Of a stretch of 64,000 nucleotides of DNA, positions 1 to 9,124 are shown piece by piece (the first letter of the stretch is position 1; every line of letters starts with the position of its first letter). The stretch spans positions 62,001-126,000 of the forward strand of contig NSJL01000008.1 in NCBI GenBank assembly GCA_002634385.1. Direction: 5' to 3'. A model generated the notes under the pieces. The model ran no database searches. It worked only from the letters and a program-made list of their open reading frames with translations, and was not told where the DNA came from. Source of the stretch: Nitrospira sp. (GTDB lineage: Bacteria > Nitrospirota > Thermodesulfovibrionia > Thermodesulfovibrionales > Dissulfurispiraceae). The position numbers were made by a program, and so were the translations under genes.

Positions 1-1620
1 GTTGAATTTGTCCAGAGCGGCATGTTCCTTGTCGGGGAACTCCAGGACTTCAGTGCCGTCTCTTTCCGGATAGAGATTCCCGCGGGATCTTCCAAGCTGT
101 TCGGGTTGATCGATCCCGAGGCGACGGCGACACTTGTTTTCAGGGGCGGGCAGGAGGTCCTCTATTCGGGGGAGTGCAGGATAATCAGGCGGACGCACTG
201 CCGGAAAACGGGAACCCTTGTCCTCGAGCCGGTGCACCATCAAATACGCAGATTCAAACCGAAGGAGTTCCGGAGTTCCCGGCAGATACTGTCCCCCGCG
301 CCGAATTGCGTATTCCGGCATCCCCTGACCGGGAAGACCATCAGCCTGCCCGTGGTAAATCTCTCGGGCTCCGGCTTTCTGGTCGAGGAGCACTTCGAGA
401 GCTCTGTGCTTTTGCCGGGTCTGATCATCCCTCACCTGGAGATGACTTTCGCCCCTACCTTCCACCTCTCCTGCAGGGCCCAGGTAATCTACCGGAACGT
501 GGACAAAACCCCGGAGGGAGACGTAAGCGTGAAATGCGGCATCGCCATTCTCGATATGGACATCCAGGAGCAGGCGGCCCTCTCGGCTTTTCTGCACCAC
601 AGCATGAATCTGAAGTCGCACGTTTGCAACAAAGTCGACCTGGACGATCTCTGGCATTTCTTTTTCGAGGCGGGGTTTGTCTATCCGAAGAAATACGCCC
701 TCATGCATGCCGAAAAGGAGAAGTTCAGAGAGACCTATAAGAAGCTTTACATGCAGAACCCTCACATCGCCCGGCATTTCATTTACCAGGATAAAGGGGT
801 GATCCAGGGGCACATCGCCATGGTCCGCTTTTATGAGAACACGTGGCTCATTCATCATCACGCCGCGAGCAAGTCGAATGCCATGGTCGGTCTGAGCGTT
901 CTGAACCAGGTCGGACGGTACATAAACGATTTTCATTCCCTGCAATCGACCCATATGGACTTCGTTGCCTGCTATTTCAGACCTGACAACAAGTTCCCCC
1001 GCCGCGTTTTCGGCGGGTGCGCCGCAGCGATAAAGGATCCGAAAGGGTGTTCCGTCGATACCTTCGCCTATTTTCATTTCTCGAAGTCTCCCGCTCCATG
1101 GAGTATGCCGGAGGGCATCCACTGCATAGCGGAAACCGACAGTGAGGACCTGCTGGAGCTGGAAAGCTTCTATGAGCATACTTCCGGAGGCCTCATGCTG
1201 CAGGCCCTGGATCTTGAGCCGCAAAGGAGTACCGGCATCTCCCTCAACAGGGAGTACAACAAGCTGGGGTTCAAACGGGCGCGCTACCTTTTCACCCTGA
1301 AAAGAGGGAACTCGGTCGCGGCTGTCATCATGGTCATCATTTCCGATGTCGGATTGAACCTGTCCAACCTTACCAATTGCGTACATGTGTTCATTCCCGA
1401 TACGGACAATCTCCCCCCCGTCACCCTCCATTCCGTTCTTTCCATGCTCTCCGGGTACTATAACCAGGAAGATATTCCGGTGCTTCTTTACCCCGCCAGT
1501 TATGTGGAAAAACACTCCATGCCCTATGAGAAGTTGTACAGTCTTTGGGTCCTGAACATGCAGCATACCGATCACTACTTCAGGTTTATCGAAAGCCTGG
1601 TAGGGAAGAGCCATGGGTAA
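1..1620 (+). CDS. PilZ domain protein with C-terminal GNAT-like domain (5' end outside window)
   Basis: The frame is open from base 1, so the true start probably lies upstream; the first ATG inside the window is at 22. Counting from that ATG, residues about 75-195 look like a PilZ (c-di-GMP-binding) domain: an arginine-rich stretch (RRFKPKEFR) is followed by the NLSGSGFLVEE turn. Residues about 210-530 resemble an acyltransferase (GNAT-fold) region, with a HIAMVRFYENTWLIHHHAAS strand pair typical of proteins that follow PilZ in delta-proteobacteria-like genomes. No catalytic residues can be assigned. Its last 8 bases overlap the next gene, an HD-GYP protein, so translation is probably coupled and the pair would be a c-di-GMP receptor plus c-di-GMP hydrolase. 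The PilZ call is fairly firm; the acyltransferase call is tentative. Confidence 0.75.
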   Translation, partial: VEFVQSGMFLVGELQDFSAVSFRIEIPAGSSKLFGLIDPEATATLVFRGGQEVLYSGECRIIRRTHCRKTGTLVLEPVHHQIRRFKPKEFRSSRQILSPAPNCVFRHPLTGKTISLPVVNLSGSGFLVEEHFESSVLLPGLIIPHLEMTFAPTFHLSCRAQVIYRNVDKTPEGDVSVKCGIAILDMDIQEQAALSAFLHHSMNLKSHVCNKVDLDDLWHFFFEAGFVYPKKYALMHAEKEKFRETYKKLYMQNPHIARHFIYQDKGVIQGHIAMVRFYENTWLIHHHAASKSNAMVGLSVLNQVGRYINDFHSLQSTHMDFVACYFRPDNKFPRRVFGGCAAAIKDPKGCSVDTFAYFHFSKSPAPWSMPEGIHCIAETDSEDLLELESFYEHTSGGLMLQALDLEPQRSTGISLNREYNKLGFKRARYLFTLKRGNSVAAVIMVIISDVGLNLSNLTNCVHVFIPDTDNLPPVTLHSVLSMLSGYYNQEDIPVLLYPASYVEKHSMPYEKLYSLWVLNMQHTDHYFRFIESLVGKSHG

Positions 1621-3565
1621 TGCTGAAGTGAGCCGTCACCTTGCCGATGAGGCGGTGGAAATTCAGAAGGCAGACAACCGCCCCCTCTATAACAGCAGGA
1701 TCATTAATACCTTTGTGCGTCTTATCAAGAGGGATTACCCGTACATTACCATAGGCGAGTTGTTGCAGTATGCAGGGATCGAGCCGTATCAGGTCGAAGA
1801 TGAAGGCCACTGGTTTACCCAGGAACAGGTAGACCGGTTTTACGAGAGACTCGTCCATCTGACCGGGAACAAGGGGATTGCGCGGGAGGCGGGCAGGTAC
1901 GCGGCATCACCGGAGGCGATCGGGGTGATGAGGCAGTATGTCCTCTCCCTCGTCTCTCCGGGGAACGCGTATGAGATTGTGGGAAAGTATGCACACAAGT
2001 TTACGCGCTCCTCGACCTACAAATCCGAAAGGAAAGGTACCAACAGGGTTGAAATCACCGTCATGCCCACGGAAGGCATTCACGAAAAGCCGTTCCAGTG
2101 TGAAAACAGGATCGGCTATTTCGAAGCGATCGCCAAGCTGTTTAACGACAGATTACCGGAAATACGGCATCCGGAGTGTGTTTTCAAAGGAGGCAAGGTC
2201 TGCCGCTATATCGTCTCCTGGAAAGAGACCCGCTCTTCTTTCCTCAAGCAGATGAGGAATTATACCGCCCTCTTTCTCGCTGCCGCCTGCTTCGGTCTTT
2301 TCTTCTCGTATCCGGAAACGACGCTGGCCTGGATACTGCCCGGCTCCGTGCTGGCCATCCTGCTCTTTACCATCCATATCGGACACAAGGAAACGGTGGA
2401 ATTGAAAGCCGCAATCGACAGCATCAGGGACTCGACGGACAAACTCCTGGAGCGCATCGACCTCAATTACAATAACGCCCTCATGCTCAACGAGATCGGC
2501 CTCGCTCTCAACAAGAAGCTGCATATCGATGTCATTCTGGAGAATGTGGTGCAGGTCCTGGAAAAGAGGCTCGACTATGACCGTGGCATGATCCTGCTGG
2601 CGGACCGCGACAAAAAGAGGCTCTCCTTCTGCGCCGGATTCGGGTACAGCAGCGAGCAGATGACCACCCTGCGGGATACCAGTTTTCGCCTGGATAACCC
2701 CAGGTCGAAAGGGGTGTTCGTCGTCTGCTTTCATGAACAGAAGCCCTTTCTGGTGAACAATATCGATGAAATCGAGGATACTCTCACCTCTCACAGCCTG
2801 GCATTCGCGCGGCGGATGGGGGCAAAATCCTTTATCTGCTGTCCCATTGTTTTTGAGGACGAGTCGCTGGGAATCCTTGCGGTCGACAACAGGAGAACGA
2901 AGAGACCGCTGCTCCAGAGCGACATCAGCCTGCTGATGGGCATTGCCCCCGAGATCGGGATAAGCATTCGCAATGCCCTGCTCATCGAGGACAAGGAGCA
3001 ACAGTTCAGATCCATGCTCCAGGTACTGGCGGCGAGCATCGATGCCCGCGACGACCTTACCGCAGGACATTCTGAAAAAGTCTCGGAATATGCGGTGGGG
3101 ATAGCGAATGCAATGGGTCTCTCCCGTGATTACTGCGAGATGATCAGAGTGGCGGCATTGCTCCATGATTACGGAAAAATAGGCATCAAGGACTCCATCC
3201 TGAAGAAAAGGGGCACCCTGACCGAAGAGGAGAGGGCGGAAATACAGACCCATGCGGTGAAAACCAGAGAGCTGCTGGAGAGGGTGAATTTCGAAGGTAT
3301 TTACCGGGAGATCCCCGAAATTGCCGGGAACCATCATGAGAAGATCGACGGGAGCGGCTATCCGAAGGGGCTCCGGGGGGAAGAGATCCCCCTGGGGGCA
3401 AAGATCATTGCGGTGGCCGACATCTTTGAAAGCATCACCTCACGGCGCCACTACCGCGAACCGATGACCCTTGATGAAGCGTTCGTCCTTCTCGAAAAGG
3501 AGAGCGGGGTCCGCCTCGACAAAAAAGTTATCGAAGCATTTATGAGATATTACCGAAGGCAGTGA
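1613..3565 (+). CDS. Membrane HD-GYP phosphodiesterase with sensory N-domain and GAF domain
   Basis: A 650-residue signalling protein. Residues 1-205 form a soluble sensory domain ending in a VFKGGKVCRYIVSW motif, like V4R/heme-NO-associated domains placed before signalling modules (tentative). Two hydrophobic segments lie at about 214-231 and 237-255, followed by a short coiled linker. A GAF domain covers about 300-455 and an HD-GYP domain about 468-650. The metal ligands are visible: LLHDYGKIG (His/Asp near 517), HHEKIDGSGYPKG near 575-587 (the GYP motif) and a conserved VADIFESITSRRHYR helix. Expected activity is hydrolysis of c-di-GMP to pGpG/GMP at the inner membrane. The ATG sits inside the preceding PilZ gene (8-bp overlap), with GGGAAGAG just upstream. 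Confidence 0.9.
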   Translation: MGNAEVSRHLADEAVEIQKADNRPLYNSRIINTFVRLIKRDYPYITIGELLQYAGIEPYQVEDEGHWFTQEQVDRFYERLVHLTGNKGIAREAGRYAASPEAIGVMRQYVLSLVSPGNAYEIVGKYAHKFTRSSTYKSERKGTNRVEITVMPTEGIHEKPFQCENRIGYFEAIAKLFNDRLPEIRHPECVFKGGKVCRYIVSWKETRSSFLKQMRNYTALFLAAACFGLFFSYPETTLAWILPGSVLAILLFTIHIGHKETVELKAAIDSIRDSTDKLLERIDLNYNNALMLNEIGLALNKKLHIDVILENVVQVLEKRLDYDRGMILLADRDKKRLSFCAGFGYSSEQMTTLRDTSFRLDNPRSKGVFVVCFHEQKPFLVNNIDEIEDTLTSHSLAFARRMGAKSFICCPIVFEDESLGILAVDNRRTKRPLLQSDISLLMGIAPEIGISIRNALLIEDKEQQFRSMLQVLAASIDARDDLTAGHSEKVSEYAVGIANAMGLSRDYCEMIRVAALLHDYGKIGIKDSILKKRGTLTEEERAEIQTHAVKTRELLERVNFEGIYREIPEIAGNHHEKIDGSGYPKGLRGEEIPLGAKIIAVADIFESITSRRHYREPMTLDEAFVLLEKESGVRLDKKVIEAFMRYYRRQ

Positions 3566-3574
3566 GTGAGAGTT

Positions 3575-4375
3575 TCAGTCTGCAGGCTTGCGCCCCCTGC
3601 ATGCAATGACAGGCGTATAGGTGAACCTCCTCGGACTCGAAAAAAAACGGTCGAACTCCTCCCGGAACTCCTCATATCCTCCTTCATACTCCTCAAAGAT
3701 GAAGTCTATCCGCTTCGGGGCGACCTCGATCTTTTTCAACCAGTTGAAGGCATCGGTCTCTCTCAATGTCCCGTATATCAGGTGGTGGGCCGCCACGCTC
3801 ACCCCGATATCCTGAAATCCCATGTCGTACAGAAAGGAGTAAAGCTTTCTCCCCATGTAGGGATCGAAGTTTGCATTCTCTTCAAGGGCCTTTATGATTG
3901 CAAAGACGGTCCTCTCCAGGCGGGGCGATAATCCGTAATGGCTTAAACAATTGTAATCCAGATCGATAAGGCACAGGATGCCCCCCGGCTTTACCCTTTC
4001 CGCAATATTGCATACAATAGCGAGAGCATTGGAGCGGTAGTACTCCAGGAAAAAGCGTACCCAGACGAAATCGAACACGCCGAGATCATCGAGGGGGTTC
4101 AGTATATCTTTCTGCACAAATTCAATGCCTTCAGCGCCGAAATTCTTTCGGGCATGCGCGATTCTCCTCTCCGAGCCGTCCACTCCGACGGCGGTACCGC
4201 CGGGCTGTACCAGCGCATGCAAAACGGAAGTGGTCTTTCCCGGACCGCATCCGATATCCGCAACACGCATGCCGGGCTGTATTCCCGCCCAGCGGGCCTG
4301 CTGCTCGACAACGACGACATCCGTCTTTGCCTCCAGACGCAATGCCTCCTCCTCATTTTCCATCAAATAATCCAT
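3575..4375 (-). CDS. SAM-dependent class I methyltransferase
   Basis: 266 residues with a class I Rossmann methyltransferase core. Motif I is VADIGCGPGKTT at about residues 39-50, the acidic ribose-binding residue follows at AVGVDGSERR, and motif II/III-like FDFVWVRFFLEYY follows. The C-terminal part (YSFLYDMGFQDIGVSVAAHH) is typical of ubiE/arsM-like small-molecule methyltransferases. The substrate cannot be named. The gene is convergent with the HD-GYP gene (9 bp apart) and on the same strand as fhs, but a strong terminator lies between them, so it is probably a separate unit. The ATG at 4375 is preceded only by a distant AGGA, so the start is moderately certain; a second in-frame ATG lies at 4363. 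Confidence 0.85.
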   Translation of the reverse strand: MDYLMENEEEALRLEAKTDVVVVEQQARWAGIQPGMRVADIGCGPGKTTSVLHALVQPGGTAVGVDGSERRIAHARKNFGAEGIEFVQKDILNPLDDLGVFDFVWVRFFLEYYRSNALAIVCNIAERVKPGGILCLIDLDYNCLSHYGLSPRLERTVFAIIKALEENANFDPYMGRKLYSFLYDMGFQDIGVSVAAHHLIYGTLRETDAFNWLKKIEVAPKRIDFIFEEYEGGYEEFREEFDRFFSSPRRFTYTPVIACRGRKPAD

Positions 4376-4448
4376 ACCCGGTTATCCTGTATCCTTGTGT
4401 CCAGCTGTCCGGACTGCAAGATAAAATTCCCGCGATCAGAGAGTAGAA

Positions 4449-4487
4449 AGAGCCCTTCGGAGCGCATCGCGTGCTCCGGAGGGCTCT
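4449..4487 (-). terminator. Rho-independent terminator of fhs
   Basis: A 15-bp stem with one wobble pair (arms 4449-4463 and 4473-4487) and a 9-base loop lies 19 bases after the fhs stop. Read on the minus strand it is followed by TTTCT, a short U tract. Confidence 0.8.
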
Positions 4488-4506
4488 CCGGTCATGCAAA
4501 CATCAT

Positions 4507-6270
4507 TTAGAACAGCCCTTTTACTTTCCCTGTTTCCACATCCACATCCACTCTCCGGTATGCGGGGTCAGAGGCGGTACCCGGCATGAGCGTGATGGCC
4601 CCGGCGACAGGCACCACGAAGCCCGCGCCTTGGTAGGTAAGGATATCGCGGATAAAGAGCCTCCAGCCCTTGGGCACGCCTTTCAGGCTGGGGTTGTCCG
4701 AGAGGCTGAGATGCGTCTTCACCATGCAGGTGCCGAGCTTCGCGGTCTCGGGGTCTGCTTCCATTTTCTTCGCCTTGGCAAGCGCATCGGCGGAATAGTC
4801 GACGCCGTCCGCTCCGTACACTTCCGTGGCGATGAGCTCGATGCGCTTGCGCAGCGGGGTATCGAGCTCATAGAGGAACTTGAAATCGTTGGGCTCGTTG
4901 CAGGCATCCACGACAGCGTCGGCCAGCTCCAGGGCACCTTCTCCGCCATACTGCCAGTGTTTCGAAAGGGCGACACGGGCGCCCGCCGCCTCGGCAATCC
5001 TCTTGACCGCCTTGATCTCGTCATCCGTGTCGGTATAGAAGGCGTTGATGCAGACAACGGGGTTGATGCCCGCCTTCTTCACTACATTGACGCAATGAAT
5101 AAGGTTATCGCAGCCCTTTTCGACCCAGCCTACATTCTCTGTCTTATACTCTGCGGGGAGGGGCTTGCCGGGTACGGGGATCGGCGCGCCTCCGTGGCAC
5201 TTGAGGGCCCGGATCGTCGCCACGACCACCGCCGCATTCGGTTTGAGACCGGAGAAACGGCATTTGAGATTCCAAAACTTTTCAAAGCCGATGTCCGCAG
5301 CGAAGCCGGACTCGGTGACGTTGTAATCGGACACCTTGAGGGCGACACGGTCGGCGATGATGGAAGACTGGCCGATGGCGATGTTCGCAAAGGGACCGGC
5401 GTGGACAAAAACCGGCTGCCCCTCAATGGTCTGCATGAGGTTCGGATTCAGCGCCTCCACCATCCAGGCGGTCATGGCGCCCGCAACGCCGAGATCCTCT
5501 GTGGTAACAGGCTGTCCGGCTCTGTCGTAAGCCACGACAATCTTGCCCATCCTCTCCCGCATGTCCTTGAGATCAGTCGCCACGGCGAGGATGGCCATGA
5601 CCTCCGAAGAAACGGCGATAGCAAAGCCGGACTGCATCATAAATCCGTCGCTCTTGCCGCCCATGCCGATAACGATATTCCGGAGGGACTGGGCGCAGAA
5701 ATCGATGATCCATTTCATCTGGACATTGCGCGCATCGATGTTGAGCCTCTTCAGGTTCCTCTTCGCAAGCTGCTCGTCGGTGTAGTTGTACTCATGCTGC
5801 ATACGTGAAGTGAGGGCGACCATGGCGAGATTGTGGGCGTTCATGATGGCGTTGATGTCGCCCGTGAGTCCCAGGGAAAACGGGGTGAGGGGGACGCACT
5901 GGGAGAGACCGCCTCCTGCTGCCGATCCCTTGATGTTCATGGTAGGTCCTCCGGACGGCTGCCGGATGGCTGCTACCACATTTTTACCCCTCTTGCCCAA
6001 ACCCTGGGTGAGGCCGATCGTGGTGGTGGACTTACCCTCGCCCAGCGGGGTGGGGGTGATAGCGGTAACATCAACGTACTTTCCGTCAGGCTTGTTCTTG
6101 AGACGCTCCAGCACACTCTTGAAATCGACCTTCGCGACATAATGACCGTGCGGAAGGAGCTCCTGCTTCTCAAGGCCGAGAATTTCGGCAAGCTCGTAGA
6201 CGGTCTTCATGTTCTTTTCTGCTGCTTCTGCAATTTCCCAATCCGCATGCTTCGTTGGATCAAGTGGCAT
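4507..6270 (-). CDS. fhs: Formate--tetrahydrofolate ligase
   Basis: 587 residues. It performs ATP-dependent joining of formate to tetrahydrofolate giving 10-formyl-THF in the cytoplasm, the second step of the methyl branch of the Wood-Ljungdahl pathway or of C1 assimilation. The family P-loop is visible ([18 protein letters not shown]), as are the conserved [20 protein letters not shown] and [16 protein letters not shown] blocks. Length matches the family (about 555-590). The start at 6270 is chosen over the longer open frame because GGAGG lies 7 bases upstream and the protein then begins [14 protein letters not shown], as in homologues. It lies directly downstream of the formate dehydrogenase genes on the same strand (185 bp gap), so formate made by FDH can be used at once. 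Confidence 0.97.
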   Translation of the reverse strand: MPLDPTKHADWEIAEAAEKNMKTVYELAEILGLEKQELLPHGHYVAKVDFKSVLERLKNKPDGKYVDVTAITPTPLGEGKSTTTIGLTQGLGKRGKNVVAAIRQPSGGPTMNIKGSAAGGGLSQCVPLTPFSLGLTGDINAIMNAHNLAMVALTSRMQHEYNYTDEQLAKRNLKRLNIDARNVQMKWIIDFCAQSLRNIVIGMGGKSDGFMMQSGFAIAVSSEVMAILAVATDLKDMRERMGKIVVAYDRAGQPVTTEDLGVAGAMTAWMVEALNPNLMQTIEGQPVFVHAGPFANIAIGQSSIIADRVALKVSDYNVTESGFAADIGFEKFWNLKCRFSGLKPNAAVVVATIRALKCHGGAPIPVPGKPLPAEYKTENVGWVEKGCDNLIHCVNVVKKAGINPVVCINAFYTDTDDEIKAVKRIAEAAGARVALSKHWQYGGEGALELADAVVDACNEPNDFKFLYELDTPLRKRIELIATEVYGADGVDYSADALAKAKKMEADPETAKLGTCMVKTHLSLSDNPSLKGVPKGWRLFIRDILTYQGAGFVVPVAGAITLMPGTASDPAYRRVDVDVETGKVKGLF

Positions 6271-6412
6271 AAAAAAACCTCCATATGAGATTGATATTAA
6301 GAAATCCACCGGAGAGGACACAGAGAGCAACATTCAATGACGAAAAGACCTTACTACCCCTTCGGCATCCTCAACAGCAGCTTTTCTTTCTGAATAGGGG
6401 ACCTCGACAGAG

Positions 6413-6444
6413 GAGGAGCGCAGGGTTTCCCTCCTGCGTTCCTC
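6413..6444. terminator. Stem-loop between fdhA and fhs, possible terminator or processing site
   Basis: Arms 6413-6424 and 6433-6444 pair over 12 bp with one G-T pair and an 8-base loop. It lies 12 bases past the fdhA stop. There is no clear U tract on either side, so it could be a weak terminator, an attenuator or an mRNA 3'-end stabiliser. Confidence 0.45.
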
Positions 6445-6455
6445 TCCGCGGACTT

Positions 6456-9122
6456 TTATTTCGAGATCTGTACGGCACAAACCTTATATTCGGGTATTTT
6501 CACCTTCTTATCGAGAGCGTCATTCGTGATAACATTGGCGGCTGCCTCGCGGTAGTGCATGGGAATAAAGACGGTGCCGGAGGAAACCCGCGGGGTAATC
6601 CGTGCCTTGATCTTTATATTCCCCCTCCGGGAGGCCACGCATATCTCTTCACCGTCCCTGATGCCGAGCCTTTCCCCGTCTGCAGGATTCAGCTCCACAT
6701 AGGGTTCTCCCGCATGGGATTCGATGGCTTCGACCCTCCTCGTCATGGAACCGGAATGGTACTGGTACAGGTTTCTCCCCGTGGTGAGAATGAACGGGTA
6801 TTCGTTGCTCACGATCTCCGCCGGGGGCGTGTACGAAACAGGGGAGAAGTGCACTTTGCCTTTGGGGAACCCTCCCTTGTAGAGGTATTGCGTTCCGGGA
6901 TGCTCCTTGTCGGTGCACGGCCACTGAATGCCCTCTTTTTCGATACGCTGGTGGGTGATGCCCGCCAGGTTCGGCCACACCTGGCCGAACTCGATCAGCA
7001 CCTCTTCGGGAGATGCATATTTCATCGGGTAGCCGAGCCTCGCCGCTACCTCCATGATGATGGAAAAGTCGGATTTCGCCTCTCCGGGGGGCTCCACCGC
7101 TTTCCTCACCCGCTGGACTTTTCGTTCGGTATTGGAAAAAGTGCCGTCCTTTTCCGCAAAACAGGTCGAAGGCAGTACTACATCCGCCAGCGCTGCGGTC
7201 TCGGTCAGGAAGATATCCTGGACCACCAGGAAATCGAGATTCTTCAGAGCCTCCACTGTATGATGGGTGTTCGGATCGGTAATGACAGGGTTTTCCCCCA
7301 TTATATAAAGGGCCTTCAACTTCCCTTCATGGGCGGCGGGAATCATCTCGGTGGCTTTCAGGCCCGCTTTGGGCGCGAGGGGAACACCCCATGCCTTCTC
7401 GAATTTCGCCTGCACTTCGGGATTCTCCACCATCTGGTATCCCGGGTAGACATTGGGCAGGCACCCCGCATCGGAGGAACCCTGGACGTTGTTCTGTCCC
7501 CTGAGCGGGTTCACGCCGGTGAACTCCCTGCCGATGTTCCCGGTAAGCATCACCAGGTTTGCAATCGCCCTGACATTCTCCGAACCGCAGGTGTGCTGGG
7601 TGATGCCCATGGTATAAAAAATTCCGGCCTTGCGGGATCTCCCATAGAGGCGTGCCGCCTTCATGATATCCTCTTTGGCGACACCCGTTATCTGCTCCAC
7701 CCTCTCCGGAGTGTACTCCTCCACCGACTTCTTCCACTCTTCGAAGCCCTCGGTCTTTTCCCTGATAAAATCTTCGTTGTGGAGCCCTTCTTTAAGGACG
7801 ACATGGGCGATGCCGTTGAGGAGGGCGATGTCCGTCCCCGGCTTGAGGGCCATGAAGACATTGGCGAACCGTACCATCGGTACTCTCCTGGGGTCTGCAA
7901 CGATAATCTTCGCCCCTTTCCGATGGGCCTTGATCATCCTGTTGGCGATAACGGGATGGGTCTCCTTGGTATTGGAGCCGATGATGAAAATGACCTCCAT
8001 CCCCTCGATCTCCCTGATGGAGTTGGTCATTGCGCCGGAACCGAAGATGGCGGCCAGACTGGCCACCGTGGGAGCGTGTCAGAGCCGGGCGCAGTGGTCG
8101 ACGTTGTTCGTCCCGACCGCCGCGCGTATCATCTTCTGGAAGGCATAGTTCTCTTCGTTGGTGCAACGGGCGGAAGAGAGCCCGCCGATGGCATCGGGAC
8201 CATGGGAGGCTTTGATCTCGCTCAACCTTTTTCCCACATAATCGAGCGCCTCGTCCCAGGAAGCCTCTTCGAATGTGCCGTTCTTTTTGATGAGCGGCTT
8301 CGTAAGGCGGTCGGGGTTGTTGATGAACTGGTACCCGAACCGCCCCTTTACACAAAGCCACCCTTCATTCCAGGTGTCTTCCCGGGAGGTGACCCTGATG
8401 ACCTCATTCCCTTTCACATGAAGAGTGATATTGCATCCGGTGCCGCAGTAGGAGCAGACGGTGTCGACCTCTCTCACCCCTTTCTGCCTTCCCTTGTGGG
8501 ACCACATTTTTCCAGTGAGGGCTCCGGTAGGACAGACTGCGACGCATTGTCCGCAGAACTCGCAGTCCAGATCCTTCTCGTAGGGGGGACATATCTTGGA
8601 TTTGAATCCCCGATAGGTAAAATCGATGGCGCCCACTCCCTGCACTTCATCGCAGACCTTGACACATCTGCCGCACAGGATGCATTTCTCCATGTCCCTC
8701 TCTAGGAAAGGATTGCCGTCCCGCTTCGTATAGACTCTCCGCTCCCCCGCGAACCGGTTCTCCCTTATGCCGTAAGTATAGGCCATCTCCTGGAGGGTGC
8801 AGTCACCAGCCCTTTCGCATACCATGCAGTCGTTGGGATGGTCGGAAAGGATAAGCTCCAGCACCGTCTTGCGCAGGTCCTCGATCTGGGGTGTTGAAGT
8901 GGTAACCTCCATTCCTTCGCTTACCGGCGTAGTGCAAGAGGTGACCGGCCGGGGAATCCCCTTGATTTCGACGATACAGAGCCTGCACCCGCCGAAGGGG
9001 GTCAGCTTCGGATGATGACAGAGGGTCGGTATTTCGATATCCAGCATCCTGGCCGCTTCCAGGACCGTTGTCCCCTGGGGGACTTCTATGGACTTTCCGT
9101 CTATGGTTATTTTCATCTTCAT
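6456..9122 (-). CDS. fdhA: Formate dehydrogenase catalytic subunit, selenocysteine-containing
   Basis: 888 residues if the in-frame UGA at 8081-8079 (residue 348) is read as selenocysteine; otherwise the gene is split in two. The context HCARL-U-HAPTV matches the Mo/W-ligand selenocysteine of FDH, and a SECIS-like hairpin follows at once. Domains in order: N-terminal [2Fe-2S] (CRLC near 46-49), a NuoG-like His/Cys segment (DCMVCERAGDC), two 4Fe-4S motifs (CILCGRCVKVC, CEFCGQCVAVC), a further 4Fe-4S site (CSYCGTGC), then the molybdopterin oxidoreductase domains. It oxidises formate or reduces CO2 and passes electrons to the NuoF/NuoE-like subunits encoded just upstream (stop 2 bases before this ATG). 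SD GGGAG precedes the ATG. It needs selA/B/C elsewhere in the genome. Confidence 0.95.
8049..8078 (-). promoter_or_regulatory. Bacterial SECIS element of fdhA
   Basis: Immediately after the UGA, arms GGTGGCC and GGCCGCC form a 7-bp stem (8067-8061 with 8055-8049) closing an AGTCT loop. The loop begins 18 bases after the UGA, the same distance as the GGUCU loop in E. coli fdhF. It should recruit SelB-Sec-tRNA. Confidence 0.8.
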
Positions 9123-9124
9123 GG

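Noticed and set aside
4471-5808. 445-codon plus-strand open frame opposite fhs
   Set aside because: Shadow of fhs, which matches a highly conserved family across its length; the frame has no ribosome site or family features.
6285-8705. 806-codon plus-strand open frame opposite fdhA
   Set aside because: Runs across the intergenic hairpin and the FDH selenocysteine gene in antisense; arises from the high G+C codon bias.
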